This document shows, piece after piece, positions 14,397 through 14,655 of a stretch of DNA of 14,655 bases. The stretch is from CAZDGK01 sp964505035 (GTDB lineage: Bacteria > Patescibacteriota > Saccharimonadia > UBA4664). The DNA is taken from positions 1-14,655 of the forward strand of contig CAZDGK010000031.1 of NCBI GenBank assembly GCA_964505035.1, read 5' to 3'. The translations under genes and the position numbers were made by a program. Numbering within the stretch: the first letter of the stretch is position 1; each line of letters starts with the position of its first letter. Under the pieces are notes generated by a model. It was given only the letters and a program-made list of their open reading frames with translations. It did not search any database and was not told the origin of the DNA.

Positions 14397-14655
<259 letters not shown>

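Overview
The window reads as ordinary bacterial chromosome of about 60% GC (by eye), using the standard bacterial code: TGA is a real stop, for example at 5595-5597. It starts inside rpoC, continues through rpsL and rpsG, and ends in the first 86 codons of fusA. The short lean genes, the EF-G and uS12 sequence types, the Mpl/MurC-type Mur ligase, the ABC-F gene and an isolated PurN-like gene make me favour a member of the Candidate Phyla Radiation (Patescibacteria), perhaps Saccharibacteria. This is inference from pattern memory only; no 16S or marker search was possible.

Layout. (1) 1-3907: the str-type block rpoC-rpsL-rpsG, closed by a strong intrinsic terminator at 3927-3958. (2) 4028-7170, plus strand: a set of small, mostly individually expressed genes: a CDP-alcohol phosphotransferase-like membrane protein, a coiled-coil protein built on 21-bp repeats, a PPC/DUF296 protein, a HAD hydrolase and a PurN-like formyltransferase. 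(3) 7235-8884: a minus-strand coiled-coil/zinc-ribbon protein of unknown function, divergent from a plus-strand wHTH-Nudix protein; their shared spacer carries a perfect 9-bp inverted repeat around the plus-strand -10. (4) 8865-12109: an ABC-F ATPase behind a structured leader with a 12-codon upstream ORF, followed after 10 nt by a Mur ligase with Mpl-like and MurC-like sections. (5) 12119-14274, minus strand: two paralogous 238-residue membrane proteins, duplicated together with promoter, Shine-Dalgarno and terminator hairpin, then a 104-residue membrane protein. (6) From 14297: the promoter, leader hairpin and start of fusA.

Expression signals are unusually readable. Several promoters have an extended -10 (TGn before the -10: 3959, 5598, 8885, and 14252-14254 on the minus strand). 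Some genes have textbook Shine-Dalgarno sites (rpsG, the CDP-alcohol gene, HAD, purN-like and the minus-strand genes), while rpsL, the PPC gene, the Nudix gene, the ABC-F gene and the Mur ligase have none that I can see.

The least explained parts are the ABC-F leader, the duplicated membrane-protein cassette, and the Nudix regulator candidate with its operator-like repeat. About 10.5 kb of unrelated genes separates rpsG from fusA, which are commonly adjacent in bacteria. No gene-free stretch exceeds 300 bases; the longest is 14182-14396, which holds two divergent promoters and the fusA leader.
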